A DNA stretch of 64,000 nucleotides. Source: Microvirga mediterraneensis (lineage in GTDB: Bacteria; Pseudomonadota; Alphaproteobacteria; Rhizobiales; Beijerinckiaceae). The stretch is taken from contig NZ_JACDXJ010000001.1 in the NCBI RefSeq assembly GCF_013520865.1, positions 3,891,501 to 3,955,500 of the forward strand, in the 5' to 3' direction. The notes beneath the pieces are model-generated. The model was not told the origin of the DNA. It made no database searches and saw only the letters and a program-made list of their open reading frames with translations. Shown in pieces: positions 55,636 through 63,278 of this stretch. Positions within the stretch are counted from its first letter, which is position 1, and the number at the start of each line of letters is the position of its first letter. The position numbers and the translations under genes are program-made.

Positions 55636-56177
55636 CCCCAGAACCCGATCCGGAGCTTCGGGAGGCACTTCTTGCGGCGGTTCCCAGCCTTCGCGCCTTC
55701 GCCATCTCGCTCTCGGGTCAGGTCGATCGGGCGGACGACCTCGTTCAGGACACGCTCCTCAGGGCGCTGGCCAATCTGCACCGTTTCGAGCCGGGCACGA
55801 ATCTGAACGCCTGGCTGTTCACGATCCTGCGCAACCTTTTCCATTCCGAGTACCGCAAGCGCCGCCGCGAGGTCGAGGATCCCGACGGCTCCTATGCCGG
55901 TCGCCTGAAGGTGCAGCCCGATCAGGGCGCCCACCTGGATTTCGAGGACTTTCGCAGCGCGCTCGCCAAGCTTCCGTCCGACCAGCGGGAAGCCCTGCTT
56001 CTGGTCGGAGCCTCCGGCTTTTCCTACGAGGAAGCCGCCCATATCTGCGGCTGCGCGGTCGGCACCATCAAGAGCCGCGTGAACCGCGCGCGCTTTCGGC
56101 TCGCCTCCCTGCTGAATGTCGAGGACATCGAGGATCTGGGCCCCGACAGCATGACCCGCGCCGCCCTGCAGGGTTAG
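55632..56177 (+). CDS. ecfG: ECF sigma factor EcfG (general stress response)
   Basis: A 181-residue ECF sigma factor. Region 2 includes SLSGQVDRADDLVQDTLLRA and WLFTILRNLFHSEYRKRRRE; region 4 includes LPSDQREALLLVGASGFSYE and CAVGTIKSRVNRARFRL. The position behind nepR and opposite phyR identifies it as the group 15 (EcfG) sigma factor that recognises the GGAAC-N16/17-CGTT promoters found throughout this region. Confidence 0.96.
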   Translation: MTPEPDPELREALLAAVPSLRAFAISLSGQVDRADDLVQDTLLRALANLHRFEPGTNLNAWLFTILRNLFHSEYRKRRREVEDPDGSYAGRLKVQPDQGAHLDFEDFRSALAKLPSDQREALLLVGASGFSYEEAAHICGCAVGTIKSRVNRARFRLASLLNVEDIEDLGPDSMTRAALQG

Positions 56178-56209
56178 GCCTCCCCTCGCCTCCCGTCAAA
56201 ACCGAATGC

Positions 56210-56244
56210 TTCAAAAGAGAACGCCGCCCTTGCGAGGCGGCGTT
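56210..56244 (-). terminator. Bidirectional terminator between ecfG and the DUF1328 gene
   Basis: AACGCCGCC (56220-56228) pairs with GGCGGCGTT (56236-56244). On the minus strand it is followed by CTCTTTTG, serving the DUF1328 gene; it may also stop transcripts from ecfG. Confidence 0.8.
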
Positions 56245-56268
56245 CGGATCTTGGATAGCCTTGCGGCA

Positions 56269-56442
56269 TCACATGGGGCTTCGTCCACGCAGCAGGCCGA
56301 TGACGGCCGAGATGGCGAAGAGGACGATCGCAACGAAGAAGATGAGCTTCGCGATCTCGACGGCCGTACCGGCGATGCCGCCGAAACCGAACAGAGCTGC
56401 GACAAGAGCGATAATCAGGAAAGTGACTGCCCAACCGAGCAT
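56269..56442 (-). CDS. DUF1328 small membrane protein
   Basis: A 57-residue protein reading [20 protein letters not shown], then [20 protein letters not shown] and a short tail: two membrane helices linked by a glycine-rich turn, exactly the DUF1328/YtjA pattern. Members are frequent targets of general stress sigma factors in alphaproteobacteria, and an EcfG promoter lies 51 bp upstream here. The GAGGTAACACC ribosome site supports the start. Confidence 0.92.
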   Translation of the reverse strand: MLGWAVTFLIIALVAALFGFGGIAGTAVEIAKLIFFVAIVLFAISAVIGLLRGRSPM

Positions 56443-56492
56443 GGTGTTACCTCGCTAAATAATGATCGACATCGAGCCGATTATGTTCAAAC

Positions 56493-56518
56493 AACGCCAA
56501 GCGCGACTGTACGGTTCC
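56493..56518 (-). promoter_or_regulatory. EcfG promoter for the DUF1328 gene
   Basis: On the minus strand GGAAC (56518-56514), 17 bases, CGTT (56496-56493). Confidence 0.75.
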
Positions 56519-56586
56519 ACGCCCGAAAAATGATCCACTGCGTTCATGGACCGTTCAAAAGTAATTTTGCAGGCTTTTATTCGCAT

Positions 56587-56611
56587 GGAACTCGCCTTAC
56601 GCCCACACGTT
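56587..56611 (+). promoter_or_regulatory. EcfG promoter for the 67-residue membrane protein
   Basis: GGAAC (56587-56591), 16 bases, CGTT (56608-56611), 27 bp before the ATG at 56639. It also argues against the longer upstream start at 56546, which would lie before the promoter. Confidence 0.75.
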
Positions 56612-56638
56612 TTCCAGATCACTTGGGAGAGATGGTCA

Positions 56639-56842
56639 ATGACTCGTTCAGTTGCCCTTCGTGCATTTTGTATCTTTGCCGTTGTTACTACCCTTGCAGC
56701 GATTACTGGAGCGGCTTCTCAGGTCGTAATCGCAGAAGTACTTTTCCTGATCGCCGGTTCGCTTTCGGCCCTCATGCTTTTTGTCGCATGGACCACACCT
56801 GCGCCCAGCCTCGTGCCGGTGCGCGTGCGCCGCAGACGCTGA
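56639..56842 (+). CDS. Small membrane protein under EcfG control
   Basis: A 67-residue protein with two hydrophobic helices (about residues 7-27 and 31-51) and a basic tail ending RVRRRR. No family was recognised; size and topology resemble other stress-induced small membrane proteins. The start at 56639 lies just after the EcfG promoter and follows GGGAGAGA. A terminator closes the single-gene unit. Confidence 0.7.
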   Translation: MTRSVALRAFCIFAVVTTLAAITGAASQVVIAEVLFLIAGSLSALMLFVAWTTPAPSLVPVRVRRRR

Positions 56843-56866
56843 TCGAACCCAATCGCAGTTACGAAA

Positions 56867-56894
56867 AGGGCGGCTCGATGAGCCGCCCTTTCTC
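56867..56894 (+). terminator. Intrinsic terminator after the 67-residue gene
   Basis: AGGGCGGCT pairs with AGCCGCCCT around CGATG, followed by TTCTCGTTTT; the A-run on the other side (AAAA) lets it work weakly for the convergent dehydrogenase gene too. Confidence 0.85.
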
Positions 56895-56897
56895 GTT

Positions 56898-57758
56898 TTA
56901 CGCTTCCGTCGGATCGCCGCCGTTCGGATGCAGGACCGTACCGGTGATATAGGAAGAATCCTCGCATGCCAGGAACAGGTAGGAGGGCGCCACCTCGTTC
57001 GGCTGGCCAGGCCGTTTCATCGGCGTGTTGGCCCCGAACTGCTTCACCTTCTCGACCGGGAAGGTCGATGGAATGAGCGGCGTCCAGATCGGCCCCGGCG
57101 CCACGCCGTTGACGCGGATGCCATCGCCCGCGAGCTTCTGCGCCAGGGATCGCGTGAAGGCCACGATGGCCCCCTTGGTGGCACTGTAGTCGAGAAGCTC
57201 CGAGCTGCCGCGATAGGCCGTCACCGACGTGGTGTTGATGATCGCGGAGCCCTTCTTGAGGTGCGGCATGGCGGCCTGCACCATGTAGAAATAGCCGAAG
57301 ATGTTGGTGCGGAAGGTGCGGTCGATCTGGTCGGGCGTGATCTCGGCGATGTCCTTCTTCGGGTGCTGCTCGGCGGCGTTATTGACGAGCACGTCGAGCT
57401 TGCCGAAGCGCTGGACGACCTGATCGACGGCGGAGCGGCAGACATTCGGATCGCCGACATCGCCGGCGACGGTCAGGCAGGAGCGCCCTTCCCGCTCGAT
57501 CAGGCGCTTCGTCTCCTGCGCATCCTCGCCCTCGTTCAGGTACAGGATGGCGATGTCCGCGCCTTCGCGGGCGAAGAGAACGGCGGTGGCCCTGCCGATG
57601 CCGCTGTCGCCTCCGGTGATGAGGGCGACCTTCCCGTTCAACCGGCCGCTGCCGGGATAACGGGGCTCGTAATCGGGCCGGGGATTCATCTCGGTCTCGT
57701 GACCGGGCTGCTTGTCCTGGACCTGAGGAGGCATCGTCTGCTGCTGTTCGGAGCTCAT
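56898..57758 (-). CDS. Short-chain dehydrogenase/reductase (general-stress type)
   Basis: A 286-residue SDR with a 35-residue Gln/Pro-rich N-terminal extension, then the cofactor motif TGGDSGIGRA, NNAA, and the catalytic Ser/Tyr/Lys set (TTSVTAY, LLDYSATKGA). The extension and the overall sequence are typical of the GSP39/YdaD-like SDR group associated with stress responses. An EcfG promoter 96 bp upstream (57854-57878) agrees with that. The substrate is unknown. The start at 57758 removes an unsupported 23-residue extension. Confidence 0.88.
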   Translation of the reverse strand: MSSEQQQTMPPQVQDKQPGHETEMNPRPDYEPRYPGSGRLNGKVALITGGDSGIGRATAVLFAREGADIAILYLNEGEDAQETKRLIEREGRSCLTVAGDVGDPNVCRSAVDQVVQRFGKLDVLVNNAAEQHPKKDIAEITPDQIDRTFRTNIFGYFYMVQAAMPHLKKGSAIINTTSVTAYRGSSELLDYSATKGAIVAFTRSLAQKLAGDGIRVNGVAPGPIWTPLIPSTFPVEKVKQFGANTPMKRPGQPNEVAPSYLFLACEDSSYITGTVLHPNGGDPTEA

Positions 57759-57837
57759 GGCGTCATTCCGTGCGCGATGGGAGGGAAGGAGTGCGGAGCT
57801 CCGTACGGCCGGGATGAGACAGACCATGCAAGACGAA

Positions 57838-57862
57838 GCCCGCGTTGAGGCTCAACGCGGGC
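57838..57862 (-). terminator. Hairpin after the NCS2 permease gene
   Basis: GCCCGCGTTGAG pairs with CTCAACGCGGGC around a single base; the minus-strand tail is TTCGTCTTG, only partly T-rich. The right arm contains the CGTT element of the dehydrogenase promoter. Confidence 0.6.
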
Positions 57863-57878
57863 TCCAGGGGCGTGTTCC
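57854..57878 (-). promoter_or_regulatory. EcfG promoter for the SDR gene
   Basis: On the minus strand GGAAC (57878-57874), 16 bases, CGTT (57857-57854). It overlaps the terminator hairpin of the upstream permease gene. Confidence 0.68.
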
Positions 57879-57892
57879 TGATAAGGGTCTCG

Positions 57893-59224
57893 CTATTCGG
57901 CCGCCTGCGGATGCTCGACGGGTCCGGGCGACATCCGAAGGATGTGATAGAGAATGATGGCGCCGAACGTTGCCGTGCCGATGCCGTCCAGCGTGAAGCC
58001 GCCGACATTCAGCTTGAAGTTGCCAGCGCCGAGGACCAGGGCGACCGCCACGGTGATGAGATTGCGCGGGTTCGAGAAATCCACCCGGTTCTCGACCCAG
58101 ATCCGGCCGGCGGTGGCCGCGATGAGACCGAACACCACGATGGACAGGCCGCCGAGCACGGGCCCCGGGATGGTGCCGATGAAGGCGCCGAACTTGGGCG
58201 ACAGGCCGAGGAGGAGCGCGAACCCGGCCGCGATGATGAAGACCAGCGTCGAGTAGATGCGCGTCACGGCCATCACGCCCATGTTCTCGGCATAGGTGGT
58301 CATGCCCGTGCCGCCGGCGGCGCCGGACAGCATCGTGGACAGGCCGTCGCCCATGAAGGCGCGTCCGAGATAGGGATCGAGGTTGCGGCCCGTCATGGCA
58401 CCGATGGCCTTGATGTGTCCGAGGTTCTCCGCCACGAGGATGATCGCCACGGGCGCGATGAGGCTGATGGCCCGGACGTCGAAGACGGGGCTCTGGAAGG
58501 TCGGCAGGCCGAACCAGGCGGCCTGGCTGATCCTGGTGAAGTCGATCGGCTGCCCGAGGCCCAGGATGTTGGCGCAGATGTAGTAGAGCAAGTAGCCGGC
58601 GGCACCGCCGATCAGCACGGGAAGGCGGCGCAGAGTGCCCGGCGCGTAGACGGCGACGAACCCGACCGCGATGACGGTCGCGAGCGCGATCCAGCGGGCG
58701 AAGTCGCTGCCGGCGGCATTGTCCGGCGTCACTCCCGAGGCGCTGTTGATCGCGATCGGGGCGAGCACGAGGCCGATGGCGGCCACGATGGCGCCCGTGA
58801 CCACCGGCGGCATCAGCCGCTCGATCCAGCGGTGCCCCGCCATCTGCACCACGATGCCGATCAGGAAGTAGAGCGCGCCGGCCGCGATGATGCCGCCGAG
58901 CGCCAGGGGAATGTTCGGGTTGGGACTTCCCACGCTCGCGCCGGTGGCGACGAGAACCGGGCCGATGAAGGCGAAGCTCGATCCGAGATAGCTCGGCACC
59001 CGGCCGCCCACGACGAAGAAGAAGATCAGCGTCGCCAGGCCGGAAAACAGGATCGACACATTGGGGTCGAAGCCCATCAGGATCGGCGCGAGCACCGTCG
59101 AGCCGAACATGGCGACCACGTGCTGCAGGCCCACGACGACCATCTGGCCGGTCGGCAGACGCTCATCCGGCATGATGATGCCTTCGGTCTTCAGGCGCCA
59201 CCGTGGCAGGAAACTGTCGGTCAT
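57893..59224 (-). CDS. NCS2-family nucleobase permease (uracil/xanthine type)
   Basis: A 443-residue permease with about 14 membrane segments. The UraA/RutG subgroup signature is visible in VAENLGHIKAIGAMTGRNLD, and GDGLSTMLSGAAGGTGMTTYAENMG covers the substrate site. It imports uracil or a related base by proton symport. No pyrimidine-degradation genes are adjacent. A Met at residue 18 is an alternative start. Confidence 0.88.
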   Translation of the reverse strand: MTDSFLPRWRLKTEGIIMPDERLPTGQMVVVGLQHVVAMFGSTVLAPILMGFDPNVSILFSGLATLIFFFVVGGRVPSYLGSSFAFIGPVLVATGASVGSPNPNIPLALGGIIAAGALYFLIGIVVQMAGHRWIERLMPPVVTGAIVAAIGLVLAPIAINSASGVTPDNAAGSDFARWIALATVIAVGFVAVYAPGTLRRLPVLIGGAAGYLLYYICANILGLGQPIDFTRISQAAWFGLPTFQSPVFDVRAISLIAPVAIILVAENLGHIKAIGAMTGRNLDPYLGRAFMGDGLSTMLSGAAGGTGMTTYAENMGVMAVTRIYSTLVFIIAAGFALLLGLSPKFGAFIGTIPGPVLGGLSIVVFGLIAATAGRIWVENRVDFSNPRNLITVAVALVLGAGNFKLNVGGFTLDGIGTATFGAIILYHILRMSPGPVEHPQAAE

Positions 59225-59389
59225 GGTTCATCCCCCAAGTTGCTATGACTTATCGGGGCACCGTAGACCCGTAATCACGGGAATGGCTAGGTGAGATAAG
59301 GACTTATTAACTGCCGCGAGGGCCCGGATTCTGGACAAGTGCCCATTTGGCCGCCACATCATTCCCTTTGGCGACGGAAGAGGATGACG

Positions 59390-60409
59390 ATGCGGAAGAA
59401 TCATGATGTTCCGGCAGGCACGGTGCACAGCCTCTGGCTCGACAGCCGAAGCCTCAAGGGCAACCTCCTGGGGGATCCGGCCCGCCGCCGGATCGACGTC
59501 TACGTCCCGGCGGGTCATGACGGCCGGGACCTGCCTCTCCTCGTGGATCTCGTCGGCTACACGGCGGGCGGCCCCGCCCACACCAATTGGAAGAACTACG
59601 GCGAGAACGTTCCCGAGCGCCTCGATCGGCTGATCGGCACGGGCGCCATGCCGCCGGTCGTCGTGGCCTTTCCCGACTGCTTCACGCGCCTGGGCGGCAA
59701 TCAATATGTGGACAGCGCGGCCATGGGCTCCTGGGAGACTTTCCTCATCGAGGAGATGCTGCCCTTCGTCGAGGAGCGCTTCGGTTGCGGTGGGGACGGA
59801 CGCCGGGGCGTGTTCGGCAAGAGCTCGGGCGGATACGGCGCCATGGTCCATGCCCTTCGGCATGGCGGCTCGGTCTGGTCGGCGGCGGCATCCCATTCCG
59901 GCGACGTGGGGTTCGAATACCTCTACCATCTCGGCGAGTTCGCCGGGGCGCTGCGCCACCTCGCCGGTCACGACATGTCCATCGAGGCGTTCCTGCGCAA
60001 GTTCGAGGCTGGCCCCAAGGCGAAGGACAAGGACTGGCATACCCTGATGGTGCTCGCCCAGGCGGCGAGCTTCGATCCCGATCCGAGCCAGTTCTACGGT
60101 GTCCGCCTGCCGGTGGATCTGCAGACCTGCGAGATCATCGAGGAGCGCTGGGCCAACTGGCTGCGCTGGGATCCCCTGCGCATGGTCGATCAGCCTGAAT
60201 GCCAGGAGAACCTGCGCAAGCTGAAAACCTTCTACATCGATTGCGGCGACATCGACCAATACAACATGGTCTACGGCTCGCGGATCATGCGCCGGAAGCT
60301 CGAAGCCGCAGGCATTCCCCATGCCTACGAGGAATTCCACGACGACCATTCCTCGGTCGATTACCGCATGGATGTCAGCCTGCCGCTTCTCGCGAAGGCG
60401 CTCGCCTGA
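59390..60409 (+). CDS. Esterase family alpha/beta hydrolase
   Basis: A 339-residue enzyme of the putative esterase (Fes/EstD-like) family. The nucleophile elbow is GKSSGGYGAM, the acid is probably in FYIDCGDIDQY, and the terminal His is in EEFHDDHSSVDYRM. There is no signal peptide, so it is cytoplasmic. The second of two nearby ATG codons (59390) is spaced better from the AGAGG ribosome site than 59384. The substrate is unknown. Confidence 0.83.
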   Translation: MRKNHDVPAGTVHSLWLDSRSLKGNLLGDPARRRIDVYVPAGHDGRDLPLLVDLVGYTAGGPAHTNWKNYGENVPERLDRLIGTGAMPPVVVAFPDCFTRLGGNQYVDSAAMGSWETFLIEEMLPFVEERFGCGGDGRRGVFGKSSGGYGAMVHALRHGGSVWSAAASHSGDVGFEYLYHLGEFAGALRHLAGHDMSIEAFLRKFEAGPKAKDKDWHTLMVLAQAASFDPDPSQFYGVRLPVDLQTCEIIEERWANWLRWDPLRMVDQPECQENLRKLKTFYIDCGDIDQYNMVYGSRIMRRKLEAAGIPHAYEEFHDDHSSVDYRMDVSLPLLAKALA

Positions 60410-60418
60410 GAGGCAAAG

Positions 60419-61366
60419 TCACGCCCCACCCGGCTCGTCCTCGGTCGGCCATTCGCAATGGTTGTGGATATGGGTCGCGGCAAGCGCCGCATGGCCCATG
60501 CCGACCACGATCTGGTCGAGGCCGCGAACGATGTCGCCCGCGGCGTAGAGCCCCTTCACGGTCGTCTGGCAATGGCTGTCGACCATTAGGGCGCCTGACG
60601 TGTCGTGCTCGGCGCCGAGCGAGATCGCGAGGTCCGAGCGGTATTTCAGACCGAGCGCCGAATAGAGCACGTCGAAGCGGTGCTCCTTGCCGCCCATATG
60701 CACGGCCGAGATCCGATCATCCTCCATGTCGAGGAACTCGACGGGGGTTTCCACGATCTTGACCTGATGCTCCTCGAGCCTCGCCCGCTGCTCCGGGTTC
60801 AGCTCCAGAGGCTGGCCCAGGGTGAGCAGGGTCACGTCACGGGAATAGGTGCGGGCGATGAAGACCGCCTCCCCGATCCCATGGGAGCCATAGGCGATGA
60901 CGGCGATCTTCCGGTCGCGCGACTCGTAGCCGTCGCAGATCGGGCAGTAGCGGACGAGCCCCCGCTGGATGGCATTCGGCATATCCGGCAGGTCCGGCTC
61001 GATATCGACCGAGCCGGTGGCCAGCACCACGCGCCGGGCCGAGATCTGGCTCATGCCCCCCTCATTGTCCTCGACCACGCCGATGAAGCGGTCCGGCTGC
61101 TTGCGCAGGCCCGTAACCCGGCCGGTTTGGATCGTGGCCCCGTACTGCTCGAGATTGGCGCGGGCCCGGGCGAGGATGTCCTTGCCGGAGATGCCTTCCG
61201 CGAAGACCGGGATGTTATGGCTGGTGGGGATCCAGGCCGCCCGGGGCGTGCCGCTGTCCACCACCAGAAAACGGCGCTTGAACCGCGCCAGATACAGCGC
61301 CGTCGTCAGCCCCGCAGGCCCTCCTCCCACGATCAGGCAGTCCAGAATATCCCCTTTCGACCCCAT
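60419..61366 (-). CDS. Thioredoxin-reductase-like FAD/NAD(P) oxidoreductase
   Basis: A 315-residue flavoprotein with FAD motif GGGPAGLTTALYLARFKRR, the redox pair CPICDGYE in the position of the CATC motif of thioredoxin reductase, and the second FAD motif GLYAAGDIVRG. The NAD(P)-binding glycine motif is altered (AYGSHGIGEA). Length and layout fit TrxB-like proteins of the class without a known thioredoxin partner. It ends 9 bp from the convergent esterase gene. Confidence 0.87.
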   Translation of the reverse strand: MGSKGDILDCLIVGGGPAGLTTALYLARFKRRFLVVDSGTPRAAWIPTSHNIPVFAEGISGKDILARARANLEQYGATIQTGRVTGLRKQPDRFIGVVEDNEGGMSQISARRVVLATGSVDIEPDLPDMPNAIQRGLVRYCPICDGYESRDRKIAVIAYGSHGIGEAVFIARTYSRDVTLLTLGQPLELNPEQRARLEEHQVKIVETPVEFLDMEDDRISAVHMGGKEHRFDVLYSALGLKYRSDLAISLGAEHDTSGALMVDSHCQTTVKGLYAAGDIVRGLDQIVVGMGHAALAATHIHNHCEWPTEDEPGGA

Positions 61367-61443
61367 TCCCGCACATTGCTCCCGCTGGCCTCACAGGAGG
61401 CACAACACATGAGGGCGGGAAAAGATCGCGACCGGGGAGCCTG

Positions 61444-62892
61444 TCAGCGGCCGTAATCGTCCTCGAACCGGATGATATCGTCCTCGCCTGTATAGCTGCC
61501 GACCTGCACTTCAATAATCTCCAGGGGAATATGGCCCGGATTGCCAAGGCGGTGCCTGGCCCCGATCGGGATGTAGACCGACTGGTTCTCGTGCACGAGC
61601 GAGATACTGTCGTCGACCGTCACTTCCGCGACGCCATGCACGACGACCCAATGCTCCGCGCGATGATGGTGCTTCTGGAGCGAGAGGCGGCCACCTGGTT
61701 TGACCATGATGTGCTTCACTTGGAAACGGGAGCCTCGGTCGATCCTCTGATACCATCCCCACGGACGGTAGACACGGATGTGATCCCTGGCCTCTGGGCG
61801 CTGCCGGACGCGCAGCGTGGCTACGAGCCCCTTCACGAGCTCCGAGCTCCTGCGCGAGGCCAGCAGGACGGCATCGGGCTTGGCGACGACCACGACATCC
61901 TCCAACCCCACGACAGCCGTGAGGATGTTGTCGCTGTGAACGAGGCTGTTGCGGGACCCGACCATTTCCACATCGCCCCGGATGCAATTCCCGGCCGCAT
62001 CCCGAGGAGATGCGCCCCAGAGAGCGTCCCACGTGCCGATATCCGCCCAGGAGAAGGCAACCGGCACGACCCCTGCCCGCTTGGTGCGCTCCATGACGGC
62101 GCGATCGATGGAGATCTTGGGAGCGTGCCTTAAAGATTCCTCATGGAGGCGGATGAAATCCAAGTCGATGACCGCTTGCTCGAGCGCCTGCCGTGCAGCG
62201 GTCAGGATAGCCGGCTCAAATCGCTCCAATTCCTCCAGCATTACATCGGCCCGGAACATGAGGTTGCCGCTGTTCCAAAGAAACCCTTGCCCGACATATC
62301 GCTCCGCGCTTGCCTTGTCGGGCTTCTCGGCGAAGCGCTCGACCTCGAAGGCAGCGGTACGCGCGATGGGTTCGCCGGGGAGAATATAGCCATAGCTCGT
62401 CGTTGGATGCTGCGGCACCATGCCGAGGGTCATGATATGCCCTTGCCGCGCCGGATCGACAGCCGCTTCGCATGACGCAACGAAAGAAGTGACATCGTCG
62501 ATGACATGATCCGAAGCCAGGATGAGCACGATGGCCGTGGGATCGCGTCCTGCCGCGTAGCAGGCGGCGACCGCAACGGCGGCCGCGGAATCGCGCTGGA
62601 CAGGCTCAAGGAGGATGTCCGCATCGACCCCGATCTGAGCCAGCTGCTCTGCGGCGATGAACCGGGCCGCATCGCTCATGATGACGGCCGGGCGCGAGAA
62701 GACGCTGGGCTCTGCCACACGCTGAACGGCCATTTGGAACGTTGAGTAAGGTCCAAGAAGATCCATGAACTGCTTCGGCATGCTGTCCCGGGAGGCTGGC
62801 CAAAGCCGCGTTCCGGAGCCGCCGCAGAGAATGACAGGGAAGATGCGATGGGTATGATCTTCCAAGAAGGTTTCTCGTGCAACGGCAAACAT
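61444..62892 (-). CDS. manC: Mannose-1-phosphate guanylyltransferase / mannose-6-phosphate isomerase
   Basis: A 482-residue bifunctional enzyme of the AlgA/ManC/XanB type. The N-terminal nucleotidyltransferase has PVILCGGSGTRLWPASRDSM and PKQF and the mannose site FAEKPDKASAERYV; the C-terminal cupin isomerase has HHHRAEHWVVVHGVAEVT. It makes GDP-mannose for exopolysaccharide or O-antigen. Its neighbour at the right edge is a polysaccharide acyltransferase remnant, so a surface-glycan locus probably continues beyond the window. Confidence 0.93.
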   Translation of the reverse strand: MFAVARETFLEDHTHRIFPVILCGGSGTRLWPASRDSMPKQFMDLLGPYSTFQMAVQRVAEPSVFSRPAVIMSDAARFIAAEQLAQIGVDADILLEPVQRDSAAAVAVAACYAAGRDPTAIVLILASDHVIDDVTSFVASCEAAVDPARQGHIMTLGMVPQHPTTSYGYILPGEPIARTAAFEVERFAEKPDKASAERYVGQGFLWNSGNLMFRADVMLEELERFEPAILTAARQALEQAVIDLDFIRLHEESLRHAPKISIDRAVMERTKRAGVVPVAFSWADIGTWDALWGASPRDAAGNCIRGDVEMVGSRNSLVHSDNILTAVVGLEDVVVVAKPDAVLLASRRSSELVKGLVATLRVRQRPEARDHIRVYRPWGWYQRIDRGSRFQVKHIMVKPGGRLSLQKHHHRAEHWVVVHGVAEVTVDDSISLVHENQSVYIPIGARHRLGNPGHIPLEIIEVQVGSYTGEDDIIRFEDDYGR

Positions 62893-63023
62893 TTTTTGAA
62901 CTTTATAACATATAATCGCCTCATGTGGATTTAGCCAGTGTCATTGGCGTGGTTGTGAGATCTGAAGATGTTTATGCATCCCGCGCGAGTGTCTGTAGGT
63001 AGCCGCTTCGAAATCAACTCCCG

Positions 63024-63200
63024 ATGAATCTGAGAAATGAACATGCCGCAACGGAGTGTTTGCACGACCCGCGTGAGTTGAGCCGAATGATCCGCCCTAT
63101 CCTCGAAGATGGCTTGCCTGATCGCAAAGTCGCAGTCGCCTTTGTCGGCGATATGCACTGCCTGCATATCGCCGGCCTACTACAGGAGCGAAGAACCTGA
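63024..63200 (+). CDS. Possible 58-residue protein
   Basis: An ORF in the gene-poor, AT-richer gap 62893-63278, with a plausible composition (EHAATECLHDPRELSRMIRP, then DGLPDRKVAVAFVGD). There is no good ribosome site and I recognise no family; it may be a remnant of a larger gene. Otherwise I see nothing in this gap. Confidence 0.25.
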   Translation: MNLRNEHAATECLHDPRELSRMIRPILEDGLPDRKVAVAFVGDMHCLHIAGLLQERRT

Positions 63201-63278
63201 CTGACTGGACATTTTCTCATTCTATCCGAGAACCGTAATCAATCGCATGGCCGCTTACTGGATCAGGTCGCGGAGAGC

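Noticed and set aside
57845..59248. A 467-residue plus-strand ORF opposite the NCS2 permease
   Set aside because: Extremely Asp/His/Arg-rich antisense artefact; the permease on the other strand is unambiguous.
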